A stretch of 64,000 nucleotides of DNA from DATMNR01 sp963702765. GTDB taxonomy: Bacteria; Chloroflexota; Ktedonobacteria; Ktedonobacterales; Ktedonobacteraceae. Position 1 is the stretch's first letter. Each line of letters opens with the position of its first letter. Positions 45,726 to 54,642 of the stretch are shown here, piece after piece. Under the pieces are notes generated by a model, which saw only the letters and a list, made by a program, of their open reading frames with translations, was not told where the DNA came from and made no database searches. The stretch covers positions 1 through 64,000 of the forward strand of contig CAVPEB010000055.1 in the NCBI GenBank assembly GCA_963702765.1, in the 5' to 3' direction. Both the position numbers and the translations under genes were made by a program.

Positions 45726-46589
45726 TTATGCAACTTGAATGCCGACGCGTTCTAAGAGGTCGCGACTGATTTCTGCGCGGTGTTTGATGGGCATTCGCCC
45801 CGGGTGACTATGGGAATCAGAGCCTGTGCTGAGGAGTAAATTGTGTTTACGCACGTATTCCAAATAGGCTTTGACCATTTCAGGGCTGTTGTAGGGGTGG
45901 TAGACTTCGATACCGTCGAGAGGGACTTCGGCGCGCACCTCATCAAGCAAGGCAATGTCGTAGTAGGTGAAATTTCTTTCATTTCGTCCAGGATGGGCGA
46001 TGATACAAACTGCGCCGCTGCGGTGGGCAGCATCGACAGTGGTTGCCATATCGGCCATAATTGATTGGAAACCAGCCTCACGAATAATCTGTAAAGATGT
46101 CTGCCAATCAGGCGCATAGCCGTGTTCGCGCAACAGACGACCGTTGTCGGCTGGCCTGCGCAATTTTCCGCCATTTTCTGCCAGCACTTCTTCCTGACGA
46201 GGAAATTCATAGCCTTTGCGGCGCAGTTCTTCGTTCACTGCATAGGTATTCTCCAGCTGGCGATTGACAACCGTCTGTGTAATCTCAAGCAGGTAATTTT
46301 GCTGTGGATCGAAGCCATAGCAGAGAACATGACCCATCTTGCCATGCCATTGCGTACTCATTTCGACCCCGGCAAGGACAGGTAGATTTTTTTGCGCGGC
46401 TATTTCCTGGATACCAGCTACTGTATCGACACGATCGTGATCAGTTATAGATACCAGGGAGAAACCTTCGGTGACTAGAAAATCTATGAGTTGCTCGGGA
46501 GGCCAACGTCCGTCGCTGTAGTTTGTGTGCATGTGAAGGTCAATTGAAGCGTCAGGTGCGAGTGTTAGATCCGTGGTTAATGGCTGCAA
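45726..46589 (-). CDS. PHP-domain phosphoesterase
   Basis: A 287-residue metal-dependent phosphoesterase. PHP motifs are ASIDLHMHTNYSDG (motif I), SLVSITDHDRVDT (motif II), VLAGVEMSTQW, CIIAHPGRNERN (motif III) and STGSDSHSHPGRMP (motif IV). Members hydrolyse nucleoside 3',5'-bisphosphates or polymerise-associated phosphates; this one resembles the TrpH/YciV group. A TTG at 46589, 6 bases after AAAGGAG, is the best start; ATG at 46610 lacks a site. Upstream reading frame extension only covers a repeat. Confidence 0.8.
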   Translation of the reverse strand: MQPLTTDLTLAPDASIDLHMHTNYSDGRWPPEQLIDFLVTEGFSLVSITDHDRVDTVAGIQEIAAQKNLPVLAGVEMSTQWHGKMGHVLCYGFDPQQNYLLEITQTVVNRQLENTYAVNEELRRKGYEFPRQEEVLAENGGKLRRPADNGRLLREHGYAPDWQTSLQIIREAGFQSIMADMATTVDAAHRSGAVCIIAHPGRNERNFTYYDIALLDEVRAEVPLDGIEVYHPYNSPEMVKAYLEYVRKHNLLLSTGSDSHSHPGRMPIKHRAEISRDLLERVGIQVA

Positions 46590-46664
46590 AATGGACTCCT
46601 TTAAGGTCATGTGATTTGGGATATGGCAAAGTCCTTTTTCCACCCCAACCATCCCAAAGGAAAA

Positions 46665-46712
46665 GTGGGGTGTCCCCACACCTCGGCAGAGGGCAGCAAC
46701 CCTCTGCACTCC
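46665..46712 (+). repeat. Family A repeat, copy A8 (hairpins 2 and 3)
   Basis: GTGGGG-TGT-CCCCAC and AGAGGG-CAGCAA-CCCTCT with tail CTGCACTCC. Both stems differ from A1 in paired positions. Hairpin 1 is not evident. It lies just upstream of the PHP gene. Confidence 0.75.
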
Positions 46713-46862
46713 TGCTCATTGCTCAACTTTGCGAGAACCCCGGGTCATGTGTTGATATATCTTTACTTATTATGGTATCACATGAGACGAAGAGATGGAG
46801 GGGGATTACCATCTGAAGCAGTAGCCTACACCACGAACCTCCATAGTCTAGTCTCTAACATA

Positions 46863-47087
46863 TTATACGAGTGGATACTCTTTGTGCAACGGAATAGCGG
46901 TATCGACAATCAGACGGTCAGCCAGCACTACCAGGCGAATGTAGCGACCCGCGAGCGCCTTACTGATGAAGTAAGGACGACCTTCAAAGGAGATATGACC
47001 ACTCCGCGCAACCTTGCGAGAGAAGATATTTGCGTTTTCCGGAAGTATCGCATTCTCATTTCCACTCGAATTGGATATCATGTTCAT
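46863..47087 (-). CDS. Small protein resembling transposase C-terminal beta-barrel
   Basis: A 74-residue frame from an ATG at 47087 preceded by GAGG. The C-terminal 45 residues read GHISFEGRPYFISKALAGRY and end in IPLHKEYPLV. This matches the last beta-barrel domain of rve-type (IS481-like) integrases and transposases, which is often G-x-x-Y-x-x-x-x-x-LAG-x-x-V. No DDE part is nearby, so this is either a remnant or a small stand-alone protein. Confidence 0.45.
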   Translation of the reverse strand: MNMISNSSGNENAILPENANIFSRKVARSGHISFEGRPYFISKALAGRYIRLVVLADRLIVDTAIPLHKEYPLV

Positions 47088-47185
47088 GATAGCATGATCC
47101 TCGTTTCTCTTGGATAAACTGCCAGGGCTTCGCTCGACAATGCTTCTATGCACTACAACTTTTTTCTATACACATGCGCGTCCTA

Positions 47186-47938
47186 TCACCCAAAACGCCC
47201 CGAAATATAGTCCTCGGTTTCTTTCTTATGCGGATGAGAGAACAATTGCTCGGTTTCTGCCTCTTCGATCAATTTTCCTAGCAGAAAAAAGACGGTGCGA
47301 TCCGCTACACGCCCTGCCTGTGACATGTTATGCGTCACAATGATAATCGTATAAGACTCTTTGAGTTGACCGATCAGTTCCTCTACTTGCAGGGTGGAGA
47401 TCGGATCAAGGGCGGAACAGGGTTCATCCATCAGCAGGATCTGCGGCTTATTCGCCACTGCCCGAGCAATGCAGAGCCGCTGCTGCTGCCCTCCTGAAAG
47501 ATCGGTCGCTGGCGCATCAAGTTTATCCTTGACTTCTTCCCACAGTGCCGCTTGCTGCAGGCTGCTTTCTACCAGTTCTCTCACAGCGGAACCATGTGCT
47601 GTGCCATTGATACGTGGCCCCATCGCCACATTGTCAAAAATGCTGCGCGTGGGTATGACGTTCGGCTGTTGGAAGACCATACCGATATGTTCACGCACAT
47701 GCCTTGCCTTGATCGACCGGGCGTAGATGTCGAAGCCATCAACCAGCACCGTGCCCTTCACGCGAGCATCTGGCACCTCCTCGTGCATGCGATTGAGACA
47801 GCGGACGAAGGTAGACTTACCACACCCCGAAGGTCCGATCATCGCAGTGACCGTCTGTGGTTCAACCGAAAGATTGATATCATAGAGCGCCTGCTTGCGT
47901 CCATACCAGGCGTCCAGGTGTTGTACCGTAAAAGCCAT
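47186..47938 (-). CDS. pstB: Phosphate ABC transporter ATP-binding protein
   Basis: A 250-residue ATPase. Walker A is GPSGCGKST, followed by the PstB-typical FVRCLNRMHEEVP. The Q-loop is VFQQPNVIPTRSIFDNVAMG, the signature ATDLSGGQQQRLCIARA and Walker B ILLMDEPCSALDP, with His in IIIVTHNMSQAGRV. It powers phosphate import through PstC/PstA at the membrane. Last gene of the pst operon, 67 bases after pstA, with GGAGG before the ATG. Confidence 0.95.
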   Translation of the reverse strand: MAFTVQHLDAWYGRKQALYDINLSVEPQTVTAMIGPSGCGKSTFVRCLNRMHEEVPDARVKGTVLVDGFDIYARSIKARHVREHIGMVFQQPNVIPTRSIFDNVAMGPRINGTAHGSAVRELVESSLQQAALWEEVKDKLDAPATDLSGGQQQRLCIARAVANKPQILLMDEPCSALDPISTLQVEELIGQLKESYTIIIVTHNMSQAGRVADRTVFFLLGKLIEEAETEQLFSHPHKKETEDYISGRFG

Positions 47939-48005
47939 CTTGTGTTTCCTCCTTCCTCATCGGCGCGATTCCACCGTGCGCCTCATAGAGCCCATGACTC
48001 ACGCA

Positions 48006-48905
48006 TCAGAACCTGCGCCTGAATCCACCGGTAAACCAGCGCACGGTAAACGAGGTGATGAGGATGAGCAGAATTAAGACTAACGCGCCTGCATAGGCCT
48101 GGTTGACCTGCAACTGATACGGGCTCAACGTGAAATTGTAGATGCGCAGCGTCAGTGCATCCATCGGCTCGAAGATACTGGTGTTCCTGAAGGTGGTACC
48201 AAAGGCCGTCATTAACAGCGGAGCCGTCTCACCGGCTACACGCGCCATGGCCAGTACGATGCCTGTGACAATGCCGCTCAGAGCTGCAGGTATGACCACT
48301 CGCAAGGTTGTTCGAGCCTCCGTACCACCCAGTGCGAGCGAGGCCTCACGCTGTTCCCTGGGCACCAGGAGCAGCACATCTTCGGTGGTGCGTGCGACGA
48401 TCGGGATCATGATGATGCCCAGCGCTACCCCGCCCGCAAACCCTGAAAAGGTTTGTTGAGGTACAACGATCAGCACCCAGGCGAAGAGGCCGAAAATGAT
48501 AGTGGGCACACCGGTCAGCAGATCGACCAGGGATCGTACCACGTTCGCCAGGCGTCCTCGCCCAAATTCAGAGAGATAGATGGCCGTGAAGATGCCCAAC
48601 GGTATGCCGATAAGCGATGCCAGCCCCACCAGGATGATCGTGCCCTGGATGGCCGGTCCCATGCCCCCACCTGGCTCACCATTGGGCGTGGGCAGGTTGA
48701 GGAAGAAATCCAGGTTGATGTAGCGGATGCCATTGAGGATGACGTAGAAGAGCAGGTAGATCAACACGCCCACAGCAAGCAGAGCGAACAGCGTCGCAAA
48801 AACGATCAAACAGCCATTACTGAATTGACGTTGTATCCCTCGCGCTGATCTGAGGCGGGTGGAACGGGTTGGATGCGCTCCCCTTGCGCTCGCTGACCGT
48901 TGCAC
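48006..48905 (-). CDS. pstA: Phosphate ABC transporter permease PstA
   Basis: A 299-residue permease with six membrane helices. The EAA loop is VPREQREASLALGGTEARTTLRVVIPAA in order, with the PstA-typical ATIYLSEFGRG-like segment (TAIYLSEFGRGRLANVV) and GVPTIIFGLFAWVLIV before it. The start is GTG at 48905, directly after the pstC stop (TGA-GTG), with AAAGGAG upstream, so translation is coupled to pstC. It forms the membrane channel with PstC. Confidence 0.92.
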   Translation of the reverse strand: MQRSASARGAHPTRSTRLRSARGIQRQFSNGCLIVFATLFALLAVGVLIYLLFYVILNGIRYINLDFFLNLPTPNGEPGGGMGPAIQGTIILVGLASLIGIPLGIFTAIYLSEFGRGRLANVVRSLVDLLTGVPTIIFGLFAWVLIVVPQQTFSGFAGGVALGIIMIPIVARTTEDVLLLVPREQREASLALGGTEARTTLRVVIPAALSGIVTGIVLAMARVAGETAPLLMTAFGTTFRNTSIFEPMDALTLRIYNFTLSPYQLQVNQAYAGALVLILLILITSFTVRWFTGGFRRRF

Positions 48906-49908
48906 TCATACGCGTACTCCTTTCGCGCCCCTTTGCTGCATGCTGTTGATGAGCAGTCGGGCCAGGATATTCGTGATCAAGGTAATGATAAAGACAATCA
49001 ACCCGGCCTCAATCACGGCTGAAAGGAAGGTTCCAGGCGTTGCCTCCCCAAACTGGTTAGCGATCACACTGGAAAGCGTATATCCCGTCTGGAACAGGCT
49101 CAAGCTTGGTGGTGAGGCCTGGTTTCCAATCACCATGGTCACCGCCATCGTCTCGCCGAGCGCGCGTCCGAGCGCAAGAATGATCCCACCAATGATGCCA
49201 ACTCGGGAGAAAGGCAGGACAGCGTAGCGGATCACCTCCCAGCGGGTCGCGCCCAACGCCAGCATCGCCTCGCGTTGGGCGGTCGGCACCGTCAGCATCA
49301 CCTCACGTGAAACAGCAATGATGAGCGGTAGGACCATAATCGTCAAGACCATGCCCGCAGCAAGCATGCCCACGCCTTGAATAGGGACCTTGGAAGAACG
49401 GTAGGAAGCCGAGGTGCTGCTGGAGCCAGGGCTCACCCTTTTGCTGTAACCAGGGAGCCAGGAGCAGGAAGCCAAAGAGGCCGATGATGACACTGGGAAT
49501 CGCCGCCAGCAAGTCCGTGAAGAAGGCCAGCGGGATCCGTAGGGGTCGCGGGCAGAAATCCACCACGAAAATGGCCGCTAAGACTCCGATGGGGATGGCG
49601 AAGACCATGGCAAACGCTGAGGTATACAACGTGCCGAAGATGGCGGGTGCGACGCCAAAGGTATTATGCACGGGATCAAACGCCGAATTCGTCAAAAAGC
49701 TCAAGCCAAAGGCTCTGATGGTCGGCCATGAGTAGACCACCAGCACCACTGCCACACCGATTACGATAGCAATGACGATGAAGACTAAGAGCAGCGTGAT
49801 GCCACGAAAGACGAGATCAGTCGGTTTCCTGCCAAATCGTGCGGTGATCCGATCCAGGCTGCGTCCTATGACTCCGCGCTCCCCAGATACGGTTACCTGT
49901 TCCTGCAT
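48906..49908 (-). pseudogene. pstC: Phosphate ABC transporter permease PstC, one frameshift
   Basis: From the ATG at 49908 (GAGG upstream) the frame covers the N-terminal half, including AIPIGVLAAIFVVDFCPRPL and IPSVIIGLFGFLLLAPWL, up to GFLPFFQG. The remainder continues one base over: PIQGVGMLAAGMVLTIMVLP, SREVMLTVPTAQREAMLALG (EAA loop), RALGETMAVTMVIGNQ. Removing one base near 49383-49386 restores GPIQGVGM and a full permease of about 333 residues. As written the operon would lack a working permease. An error in the sequence is a real alternative. Confidence 0.88.
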
Positions 49909-50047
49909 ATATCCTCGCTTTCTCAAGACGCTACACTCTCTTCCTGCAAGAGCAGCAATCTGTCACTCTTCCAGGAAGTGTAGCCGGTCTTTCTCCACCC
50001 ATGAAGCACGAACTGACTTGGCCTGTGCTTCATGGGAATATAGTTCG

Positions 50048-51196
50048 CTAGGCACCCGTATAGCAGGGACCGCTTCCGCACTTCATGGATTTGATCTGTG
50101 CCTCGCTCAACGTAACAATGTTCGGAGGCAGTGGGACGTAGCCGAGGGCCGTAGAATACTGCTGGCCGTCATGGATAACCCACCAGAGCATGTTTGCAAT
50201 GGCCATTCCTTTGTCCGTATTCGTCTGATTCTGGTAGACGATTGCCCAGCTGAAACCGGTGATGGGGTAGGTGGCATCGCCAGGCGCGTTGACAAAGAAG
50301 AAGCGCAGATCTGCAGGAATGGATGACGCATTGATATTCTGGGCAGCGGCTGCCGCGCTATCGACTGATGGCACCACGTACTTCATATTGGCATTTTGTA
50401 CGGCAGCGTACTGGATGCTATTCGTCAGCACGTACCCTAGCTCGTTGTAACCGATGGCTCCCGTGGTCGATTTGACCTGCGCGGCAACACCGGAATTGCC
50501 TTTGGCGCCAACACCCGTGGGCCAGTTGACGGTCGTACCTGCACCCACCTTTGACATCCAATCAGGGCTTATCGCTGAAAGATAGTGCGTGAAGATGCCG
50601 GTCGTGCCACTGCCATCTGAGCGATGTACCACGGCGATGGTCTGATGCGGGAGACTCACACCTGAATTGATCGCTTTGATCGAAGCATCATCCCAGTATT
50701 TGACGGTGCCCAGGTAGATATTGGCAATGATGGGCCCTGTCAAATTGAGGTGTCCGGAGACGCCCGTCAGGTTATACGAGATGGCAACTGCGCCAATGGT
50801 CACAGGGACGTGCAGGATGTGGCCTTTCGTACTCGAGGCGAGTTGCGCATCGGTCATGGGTGCATCGGTTGCCCCAAAATCAACGATGCCTTGAAGTAAG
50901 TCATTAATGCCTGCACCACTGCCAATTGACTGGTAGTTGACATTGACACCACACTTGGCGTTAGGATATTCTGAGAACATTTTGGAAAAGAGTGGATTGA
51001 TAAAAGTAGATCCACCGCCGTTCAACTGGCTCGTCGATGGACATGCTGCCGCGGCCGGTGTCCCTGACCCACTACTAGTTGACGATGATCCCCCACAGGC
51101 AGCCAGGATCAAGGTGAGGCCGAGTAGCCCCAAGACACCCAGATGCGTGAATAGGTTTCGCCCACGACGAGCTTGCGATAATCTGTGAAATACCAT
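50048..51196 (-). CDS. pstS: Phosphate-binding lipoprotein PstS
   Basis: A 382-residue extracellular solute-binding protein. The signal ends in lipobox LILAAC, followed by a Ser/Gly linker. The mature part shows LNGGGSTFINPLFSKMFSEY, YQSIGSGAGINDLLQGIVDFGATDAPM (phosphate pocket), GVVHRSDGSGTTGIFTHYLS-like IAVVHRSDGSGTTGIFT, and TTGAIGYNELGYV. The ATG at 51196 follows GCGAGGG; a longer frame to 51298 has no site. First gene of pstSCAB. A Pho-box-like array lies about 120 bases upstream. Confidence 0.93.
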   Translation of the reverse strand: MVFHRLSQARRGRNLFTHLGVLGLLGLTLILAACGGSSSTSSGSGTPAAAACPSTSQLNGGGSTFINPLFSKMFSEYPNAKCGVNVNYQSIGSGAGINDLLQGIVDFGATDAPMTDAQLASSTKGHILHVPVTIGAVAISYNLTGVSGHLNLTGPIIANIYLGTVKYWDDASIKAINSGVSLPHQTIAVVHRSDGSGTTGIFTHYLSAISPDWMSKVGAGTTVNWPTGVGAKGNSGVAAQVKSTTGAIGYNELGYVLTNSIQYAAVQNANMKYVVPSVDSAAAAAQNINASSIPADLRFFFVNAPGDATYPITGFSWAIVYQNQTNTDKGMAIANMLWWVIHDGQQYSTALGYVPLPPNIVTLSEAQIKSMKCGSGPCYTGA

Positions 51197-51317
51197 GATA
51201 GCCCTCGCTTTCCTACGAGATAACAAATAACATTTCTCTTGCGGACAACAGCATGATACTTTTGTTGTTGTCGTATTCAAACGGTAGCACTCTGGCATTA
51301 ACTATGCTTTATGGATA

Positions 51318-51346
51318 TGTTAAGTAATGTTAAATTTCTGTTAAAC
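51318..51346 (-). promoter_or_regulatory. Pho-box-like direct repeats upstream of pstS
   Basis: Read towards pstS the sequence is TTTAACA-gaaa-TTTAACA-ttac-TTAACA. The TTAACA hexamers repeat at 10-11 bases, one DNA turn. This matches the Bacillus-type PhoP box (TTAACA direct repeats at 11-bp period). A possible -10 (TAGTTAAT) lies just downstream. Control by phosphate starvation is inferred. The remaining leader (51197-51317) and the stretch 51347-51652 hold nothing else recognised. Confidence 0.65.
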
Positions 51347-51652
51347 TTTGCCTCAGGGATAAGTCAAAACGTAGCAGAACTTGAACGACGGGCGTATTAC
51401 AACCCGCTGAAAGATCAAATACCTTTAAAAGGAGTAAAATGTACATAGCGATGCGAGTCCCGCACAGTTCGTATTGGTCTTTACGGCAGAACGCTAAGTG
51501 ACATTGATCGAATGGATGTGAATGTTTCCAACTATCCACGATCTATCGCTGGTTTTCCATGGAGCGACGCTGGCATACAGTGTCAGTCGTTATGCAGGAA
51601 CCAGGTGCGTCCTTTTGGTGACTTTTCCGTCTACCTATGTAGAATTGGTCTA

Positions 51653-52842
51653 GTGGTCAGTCCAGATTGGTATTGATGACAGGATAGAGATCATGGAGCT
51701 TGTCACGAGCGTCATTGGAAGTGAAGCGCCACGAGATGGTGCAGTGCCGAGCATTGCGTTGGGCCTCCAGGGTGGCGATGCGCTGGCGCAAGTCCTGCAT
51801 GCTGACCACGCGACGCGACAAACAGCCACGAGCGAAAATACTGATCTCGATCTCGGCCATAGTGAGCCAACTGCCATGTTTGGGCGTGTAGTGGAACTCC
51901 ACCCGCTGCAAAAGCCGCCGGGCCTCTGCTGGCGCGTAAGCTTCATACAAGGCCGCGGCCGTATGCGTATTCAGGGTATCTTGCACGATGCGAAGGTATT
52001 CCGCATGCGGATAGACAGAATCGACCAGCCATTGGATGCAGTGGGCGTAGTCGATCTTGGTGCGGTGCTCGGTCATCTCCACATGACGCCAGCCCGAAAG
52101 CGGCTCAACGAAGAAAAACAGATTGGCGGTGCCCAAGCGCTCATACGCGTAATCCACGCGCTCTGGCTGCCCCGGCTCCATGGACTCGGGAGGCCGCACG
52201 TCCGCCTCTGGAGCGACGAGTTTTTCGTCAAAACAGACGCTGGGATAGCGAGGATCGTCCTCCTCTTCGTAGAGATCCAGCACATCTTCCATCGCTGCGA
52301 CGAACTCCGCTCCTACCGCTGGGATGCACCACTGTTCGTGCTGCCAGGGCTTGAGTTCATTTTTTTGAGCAACTGGCGAATGGTTTCGGGTGAGATAGAC
52401 TCGACAAAACCCAGCTCGACGGCTTTGCCTGCCAGCAAACGGACGGTCCAATGGTCGTGGCCAGTGGGAACGGGACTGCACGCGATGGCGATCAGATGGG
52501 CCGCCTGTCCGCCGGTCAAGGCTTGGCGATATCGCGCTTGTCGCTTGTCGTGCAGCACCGCCTCCAATCCGCCGTCCAGATACACGTGTCGCACACGAAT
52601 GGAGGTGGTGCGACTGATGTCGAAGGCTTCGCAGATTTCTTGGTCGGTCCAGCCTTCGGCTGCTTTGAGCAAGACGCGAGCTCGCGTGAAAGTGCGGGCA
52701 TTGGCTTTGCCTGCATGGATGAACGTCTGCAACGAGGCTCGCTCGGTTTCGGGGAGTATTATCGGAATGGGATGTTTCATGATGGCTCTCCTGCTTTTTC
52801 ATGATCATCTCACTCCTGTCAATATCAAACTGGACTGACCAC
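51653..52842 (-). mobile_element. IS630-family insertion sequence, 1190 bp, apparently complete
   Basis: Terminal inverted repeats begin GTGGTCAGTCCAG on both sides (51653-51676 and 52819-52842, 22 of 24 identical). The element is flanked by the dinucleotide TA at 51651 and 52843, the target duplication of IS630/Tc1-mariner elements. It holds one transposase in two overlapping frames. The insertion point lies 16 bases before the sigZ ATG and keeps its ribosome binding site. Confidence 0.9.
51657..52780 (-). CDS. IS630 transposase, expressed by -1 frameshift
   Basis: The first frame (52780 to 52313) is an HTH domain: TDQEICEAFDISRTTSIRVR and the linker ESISPETIRQLLKK. The second frame continues NELKPWQHEQW with the DDE domain: Asp in SVCFDEKLVAPEAD, Asp in RIVQDTLNTHT and Glu in LTMAEIEISIFARG. 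The change from first to second frame is exactly -1 and falls on a run of seven A (52360-52366 on this strand), a classic slippery site. All catalytic residues are intact and AGGAG precedes the ATG. The stop codon lies in the terminal repeat. Programmed frameshifting is inferred. Confidence 0.85.
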
Positions 52843-52860
52843 TAGGAGGGAGGAAACCAC

Positions 52861-53475
52861 ATGTACACAACAACAGAGCATGTCTGGGAAACCTTTCATG
52901 TGCCTCTACAGCAGTTTATTCGCCATCGCGTCTCTGACGATGCCACGGCAGAGGATCTGCTGCAAGACGTGTTCCTCAAGATTCACCAGCACATGGAGAC
53001 GCTCAAGGACGTGAAGAAGCTGGAAAGTTGGATCTACAAGTTAACGCGCAACGCCATCATCGACTATTACCGCAGCACCAGGCCAACAACTTCTCTGGAT
53101 GTGCCAGAGTCCTTGCAACTGCCAGAGGACCTTCCCGATGAGGATGTGGTCAGCGAACTGTTTCCTTCTGTGCGTGCGATGGTGATGAGTCTGCCAGCAC
53201 AGGACCGTCAAGCGCTGATCCTCACCGAGTACCAAGGGTTGACACAAAAAGAGCTCGCAGAGCGACTCGGCCTGTCATTATCAGGGGCCAAGTCGCGCGT
53301 GCAGCGAGCACGTGCGAAACTCAAGCAACAGCTACTGGACTGCTGCCACTTCGAGTTGGATCGGCGAGGTCACGTCATCGACTATCAACCACGATGCGCG
53401 TGTTGCTCGACGGGAGCCTGTTATGCAGAGGAATCAGTACTGCAAACCAGAAGCGTTAGCCTGCGTCCTTTTTGA
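52861..53475 (+). CDS. sigZ: ECF-type RNA polymerase sigma factor SigZ
   Basis: A 204-residue sigma factor. Region 2 has HRVSDDATAEDLLQDVFLKI and KLESWIYKLTRNAIIDYYR. Region 4 has LILTEYQGLTQKELAERLGL and SGAKSRVQRARAKLKQQLLD. The Cys-rich C-terminus CCHFELDRRGHVIDY...RCACCSTGAC is characteristic of SigZ and could bind a metal or metalloid. It is followed by arsM (83-base gap). The IS630 element ends 18 bases before its ATG, so its original promoter is displaced. Confidence 0.88.
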   Translation: MYTTTEHVWETFHVPLQQFIRHRVSDDATAEDLLQDVFLKIHQHMETLKDVKKLESWIYKLTRNAIIDYYRSTRPTTSLDVPESLQLPEDLPDEDVVSELFPSVRAMVMSLPAQDRQALILTEYQGLTQKELAERLGLSLSGAKSRVQRARAKLKQQLLDCCHFELDRRGHVIDYQPRCACCSTGACYAEESVLQTRSVSLRPF

Positions 53476-53558
53476 ACAAGCTCCGTCTATAAGAAGAGAA
53501 TGAGGAGAGCACGGGAACGTTGCTCACCCCGAGATCAGAATGTGAAAGGAAGAACCAG

Positions 53559-54518
53559 ATGAATACCGTTCCAACGAATGACGAGCAATTGAGAACTGAA
53601 GTTCAGAAACGATATGCGAAGACCGCCTTGCAGGTACTTGCAACAGAGCAGGCATCAACAGCCGATGCCTGTTGCGAGACGACCTGCTGTACCCCGGGCG
53701 CTACGGAAGAAGACAATGCAAACGCGATCGTACAAGTCATTGCAACCGAGCAGTCACAGGCATCGGCCTGTTGTGGGCCAAGTTGTTGCGACACCGGGGA
53801 TAGCAGCCTCGTGACAGCCGACCTGTATAGCCAGGCTGAGCTCGGTACGATCCCTGTGGCAGCAGCGCTGGCTTCGCTGGGCTGTGGCAATCCGACGGCA
53901 CTGGCCGAACTGAAACAGGGTGAGCGCGTGCTCGATCTAGGCAGCGGAGGCGGTATCGATGTACTCCTGTCCGCGCGACGCGTTGGTCCAGACGGCTTTG
54001 CCTATGGTCTCGATATGACCGATGCCATGCTGGAACTGGCCGAACGCAACCGTGCTGAGGCGGGCATAGAAAACGTGCGCTTTCTGAGGGGTATCATTGA
54101 AGACATCCCACTCCCTCCGGAGAGCGTGGACGTGGTGATCTCCAACTGTGTGATCAACCTCTCGGCGGACAAGGGTCAGGTGCTGCGCGAGGCCTTCCGG
54201 GTACTGACTCCAGGTGGACGGTTCGCCGTCTCGGATATCATCTTCCAGGGGCATATTCCCCAAGCTCTGCGTCACGACCTGGAATCCTGGGCCGGCTGTA
54301 TTGCTGGCGCGTTGGAAGAAGAGACATATCGAGAGCTCCTCACAGCGGCTGGATTCGCCGCTATCGAGGTGGAAGTCACCCGCCGCTATGCGCTACAGGA
54401 TATCGCTGAAAGTGGAGCAAGTGCTTCGCTGGCTGCACTCAGCGAGACTGAACGAAGGGATGTGGATGGCAAATTTGTGAGTGCCTTTATTCGGGCACGT
54501 AAACCGGCGGAAGCATAG
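53559..54518 (+). CDS. arsM: Arsenite S-adenosylmethionine methyltransferase
   Basis: A 319-residue cytoplasmic enzyme. SAM-binding motif I is VLDLGSGGGIDVLLSARRVG, followed by GLDMTDAMLELA. The catalytic Cys lies in VISNCVINLSADK, and further As-binding Cys may include WAGCIAGALEEE. The N-terminus carries two extra Cys clusters, DACCETTCC and SACCGPSCC, in a duplicated segment (VLATEQAS, VIATEQSQ) that may bind As(III). It methylates arsenite to volatile or less toxic forms. AAAGGAAG precedes the ATG at 53559. Probably controlled with or by sigZ. Confidence 0.9.
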   Translation: MNTVPTNDEQLRTEVQKRYAKTALQVLATEQASTADACCETTCCTPGATEEDNANAIVQVIATEQSQASACCGPSCCDTGDSSLVTADLYSQAELGTIPVAAALASLGCGNPTALAELKQGERVLDLGSGGGIDVLLSARRVGPDGFAYGLDMTDAMLELAERNRAEAGIENVRFLRGIIEDIPLPPESVDVVISNCVINLSADKGQVLREAFRVLTPGGRFAVSDIIFQGHIPQALRHDLESWAGCIAGALEEETYRELLTAAGFAAIEVEVTRRYALQDIAESGASASLAALSETERRDVDGKFVSAFIRARKPAEA

Positions 54519-54642
54519 AGAAGTGAGTACGAAGCAGGCGATCTTCTTCTCCTCAAACGATATCGTTACCGGAAAGGAGCATCTAATGATCTGCGTTTTC
54601 AGTATCCTGACACACTTCACATGAGAGGCGAGCAAAATATCA

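Noticed and set aside
26412..46712. CRISPR array from the many repeats
   Set aside because: Copies are kilobases apart, with internal hairpins and no regular spacers; no cas genes are present. The RecB/Cas4-like gene belongs to the TM0106 group.
51693..52838. Long open frame (381 codons) opposite the IS630 transposase
   Set aside because: Antisense shadow of a real transposase with catalytic motifs on the other strand; no family resemblance.
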